A stretch of 23,276 nucleotides of DNA from JBBRVW01 sp038246545 (GTDB taxonomy: Bacteria > Actinomycetota > Actinomycetes > JACCUZ01), in contig JBBRVW010000050.1 in assembly GCA_038246545.1 (NCBI GenBank), positions 1 through 23,276 on the forward strand, given 5' to 3'. The notes under the pieces are model-generated. The model was not told the DNA's origin. It made no database searches and was given only the letters and a program-made list of their open reading frames with translations. Below are positions 21,635 to 23,276 of the stretch, piece after piece (the stretch's first letter is position 1; each line of letters begins with the position of its first letter). Made by a program: the position numbers and the translations under genes.

Positions 21635-22645
21635 TCAGCCCTCGCCAGGCTCGTCGTCGCCGTGCAGCACCATCGGTCCGACGCCCTGCAGCTCGGCGAG
21701 CCGCTCGTCGGCATCGGTCTCCCCCGCCAGGTCCGCGTCGGCGGCGTGCCCGAACCAGTCGAGCGCCTCCGCGTCCCGCCCGCACGCGAGCAGCGCCTCG
21801 GCGTAGGCGTAGAAGAGCCGGCCGGACCAGGCCTTCCGCCGTCCGGCCTGCAGCTCGGGCCCCTGGAGCAGCAGGGCCGCGGCCTCGGGCTGGCCCAGGT
21901 CGCGCCGGGCGCCGGACGCCACGATGAGCATCTCGGCCCGGCCGGAGGCGTCCAGCTGAGTCACCTCGGGCGCCGAAGCCATCGCCAGGGCCTTCTCCGG
22001 CCGGCCGAGGCCGCGCTCGCAGTCGGCCATCACGGGCCACATGCTCTGGTCCCCCGAGATGCGACGGGCGGCCCGCAGCTCGGCCAGCGCCTCGGCGTAG
22101 CGACCGGTCAGGTAGGCCGCGATCCCGGCTGCCTCACGCACCGCACCGATGCGGCCGGCCCGATCGCGGGCGGCCACCGCGTGCTGGTAGGCGGTCTCCG
22201 GGTCCTCGTCGAGCAGTCGCCCGGCCATGACCAGATGCTTGGCCACCGCGTCCGCGTTCATGCTGGCCAGCGAGCTCAGCTCGGCCCGGACAGCGCGATC
22301 CAGCTCGGACGCGCTCACGTCCTCGGGCAGCGGCGGCTCGACCCGGCGCGGGCGCGCCGGCCGGTCACCGGCGCCCGGGCGCTGGCCCTGACGGTCTGCC
22401 GCCCCGCGGGCCCCTGCCCCGTCGCGACTGCCACCGCCGGAACCGCGCGGCCCGCCCTCCCGGTCCGGTCGACCCGAACCGCCGGAGCTCGGGCGGCCTC
22501 GGCCGCCCGCCCCGCCGCCGCTGCGCGCCGAGGAGCCGGAACCAGCCGGACGCCCCGACCCGGCACCCGACGGCCGGCCGGACCCCGATCCAGTAGGCCG
22601 GCCAGACCGCTCCGGGCGGTTGCCGCGCTTGTCGGGCTCGCTCAC
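21635..22645 (-). CDS. TPR protein with long Gly/Ser/Arg-Pro-rich disordered N-terminus
   Basis: This 336-residue protein has an N-terminal 100 residues of low complexity (SGRP, GSGSGRP, RSGGGAGGRGRP, GPRGSGGGS), with many Arg-Gly and Arg-Pro pairs typical of RNA-binding disordered tails. The rest (about 107-336) is alpha-helical with TPR-like repeats, such as ETAYQHAVAARDRAGRIGAV, IAAYLTGRYAEALAELRAAR and FYAYAEALLACGRDAEALDW. It ends in an acidic tail. GTG at 22645 has GGGAG 6 nt upstream. An upstream in-frame extension to 22756 was rejected because it reaches the rRNA terminator. It is the first gene after the rRNA operon, on the same strand. Function unknown; a scaffold role is inferred. 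Confidence 0.85.
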   Translation of the reverse strand: MSEPDKRGNRPERSGRPTGSGSGRPSGAGSGRPAGSGSSARSGGGAGGRGRPSSGGSGRPDREGGPRGSGGGSRDGAGARGAADRQGQRPGAGDRPARPRRVEPPLPEDVSASELDRAVRAELSSLASMNADAVAKHLVMAGRLLDEDPETAYQHAVAARDRAGRIGAVREAAGIAAYLTGRYAEALAELRAARRISGDQSMWPVMADCERGLGRPEKALAMASAPEVTQLDASGRAEMLIVASGARRDLGQPEAAALLLQGPELQAGRRKAWSGRLFYAYAEALLACGRDAEALDWFGHAADADLAGETDADERLAELQGVGPMVLHGDDEPGEG

Positions 22646-22750
22646 AGGGATCTCCCGGGGTCGGAGTGCGTCGACGGCGACGCTGGTCTCGGCGGTCGTG
22701 GCGGGGCGTGGGTCGGGCCGGCCCAGCCGAAGCCGGAACGTCCGGACATG

Positions 22751-22787
22751 CGTCAAGGGCCACCCCGAAACGGAGTGGCCCTTGACG
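22751..22787 (-). terminator. rRNA operon terminator hairpin
   Basis: A perfect 13-bp stem, CGTCAAGGGCCAC (22751-22763) with GTGGCCCTTGACG (22775-22787), starts about 10 nt after the 5S 3' end. There is no U-tract on the minus strand. The rest of the 22646-22796 spacer shows no gene. Confidence 0.8.
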
Positions 22788-22796
22788 AAAGAATGT

Positions 22797-22913
22797 CCGG
22801 CGGCGTCCTACTCTCCCACGCGGTCCCCCGCGCAGTACCATCGGCCCTGAGAGGCTTAGCTTCCGGGTTCGGAATGGATCCGGGCGTTTCCCTCTCGGTA
22901 TGGCCGCCGAAAC
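22797..22913 (-). rRNA. rrf: 5S ribosomal RNA
   Basis: The minus strand reads GTTTCGGCGGCCATACCGAG and ends GTAGGACGCCGCCGG, with the standard internal CCCATTCCGAACCCGGAAGC-type segment, here with one substitution (GGATCCATTCCGAACC). The terminal helix (CGGCGGC with GCCGCCG) closes. The length of about 117 nt is normal; either end may be off by 1-3 nt. Confidence 0.94.
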
Positions 22914-22980
22914 TCTATGGAGATGTCAAGGTCGATGTACCGACCGCATCTCGGGAACCGCACAGTGGACGCGTAGCACC

Positions 22981-22996
22981 TCTCCCCGAGGGGAGA
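22981..22996. repeat. Hairpin in the 23S-5S spacer
   Basis: TCTCCC (22981-22986) pairs with GGGAGA (22991-22996) around CGAG. It sits 9 nt after the 23S 3' end and may mark processing of the precursor. The 23S-5S spacer (about 22914-23005) shows nothing else; no tRNA is visible. Confidence 0.45.
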
Positions 22997-23005
22997 AGAA
23001 AATAT

Positions 23006-23276
23006 TGGGGTCAAGTCCTCGGCCTATTAGTACCGGTCAGCTCCATGCATTGCTGCACTTCCACCTCCGGCCTATCAACCCAGTCGTCTACTGGGGGCCT
23101 TACCAGGTTAACCCTGTGGGAGACCTCATCTTGAAGCGAGCTTCCCGCTTAGATGCCTTCAGCGGTTATCCCTTCCGAACGTAGCCAACCAACCATGCTC
23201 CTGGCGGAACAATTGGCACACCAGAGGTTCGTCCGTCCCGGTCCTCTCGTACTAGGGACAGCCCTTCTCAAGTCTC
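23006..23276 (-). rRNA. rrl: 23S ribosomal RNA, 3' end (partial)
   Basis: The last ~270 nt of a 23S gene run off the right edge on the minus strand. The 3' end reads CTAATAGGCCGAGGACTTGA followed by CCCC, the actinobacterial terminus. The sarcin-ricin loop AGTACGAGAGGACCGG is present at 23253-23238. The 16S gene would lie beyond the window. The 3' boundary is accurate to a few nt. Confidence 0.93.

Noticed and set aside
22900..23184. 94-codon plus-strand open frame
   Set aside because: It lies antisense to 5S and 23S rRNA.

Overview
The window comes from the chromosome of a very GC-rich actinobacterium. The evidence is the extreme third-position GC bias, many GTG starts, an exact actinobacterial SOS box, actinobacteria-type 5S and 23S rRNA ends, and actinobacteria-specific genes (SteA, SteB/MctB, a TlyA-NadK-RecN block). 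From memory, the gene order follows the Mycobacterium tuberculosis Rv1691-Rv1711 segment closely: TPR protein, HAD phosphatase, tlyA, nadK, recN, steA, steB/mctB, pyrG, Nudix, xerD, parA, scpA, scpB, rluB. I cannot fix the genus from the sequence alone.

Layout, right to left, because nearly everything is on the minus strand. The 3' end of a 23S rRNA and a complete 5S rRNA end in a strong 13-bp hairpin. They are followed by a TPR protein with a long Gly/Ser/Arg-Pro-rich disordered N-terminus and by a small SSB-like protein. A plus-strand DUF1015 gene converges on the SSB gene and diverges from a small TPR gene, which is coupled to a HAD-IIA phosphatase. A plus-strand SCP2-domain gene converges on the phosphatase gene. 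Next comes a minus-strand run: a phasin/coiled-coil protein with a Lys-Ala-Pro tail, a small protein with an expanded Asp-His-Ala repeat, tlyA, nadK, recN, steA, steB, pyrG and a Nudix hydrolase. A plus-strand two-TM protein and the alanine dehydrogenase gene (ald) then interrupt the conserved order before xerD. A secreted trypsin-like protease lies between xerD and a segregation operon (orphan parA, RHH-like protein, scpA, scpB, rluB). The left edge holds the 5' end of a DUF222/HNH-endonuclease gene under an apparent LexA-controlled promoter.

The core genes concern chromosome dynamics (XerD, ParA, RHH-like protein, ScpA/ScpB, RecN), cell separation (SteA/SteB), rRNA modification (TlyA, RluB) and nucleotide or cofactor supply (PyrG, NadK, Nudix). 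Seven junctions are 4-nt stop/start overlaps, which suggests translational coupling.

The least ordinary signals are: (1) the parA-RHH-scpA-scpB module, which resembles a plasmid ParF/ParG cassette joined to condensin subunits; (2) two overlapping genes with oppositely charged tandem-repeat tails, one Asp/His and one Lys/Ala/Pro; (3) the SOS-box promoter, with a DnaA-box-bearing inverted repeat upstream, at the DUF222/HNH gene; (4) nested inverted repeats at pyrG and at xerD; and (5) convergent stop codons buried in CTGACC...GGTCAG hairpins.
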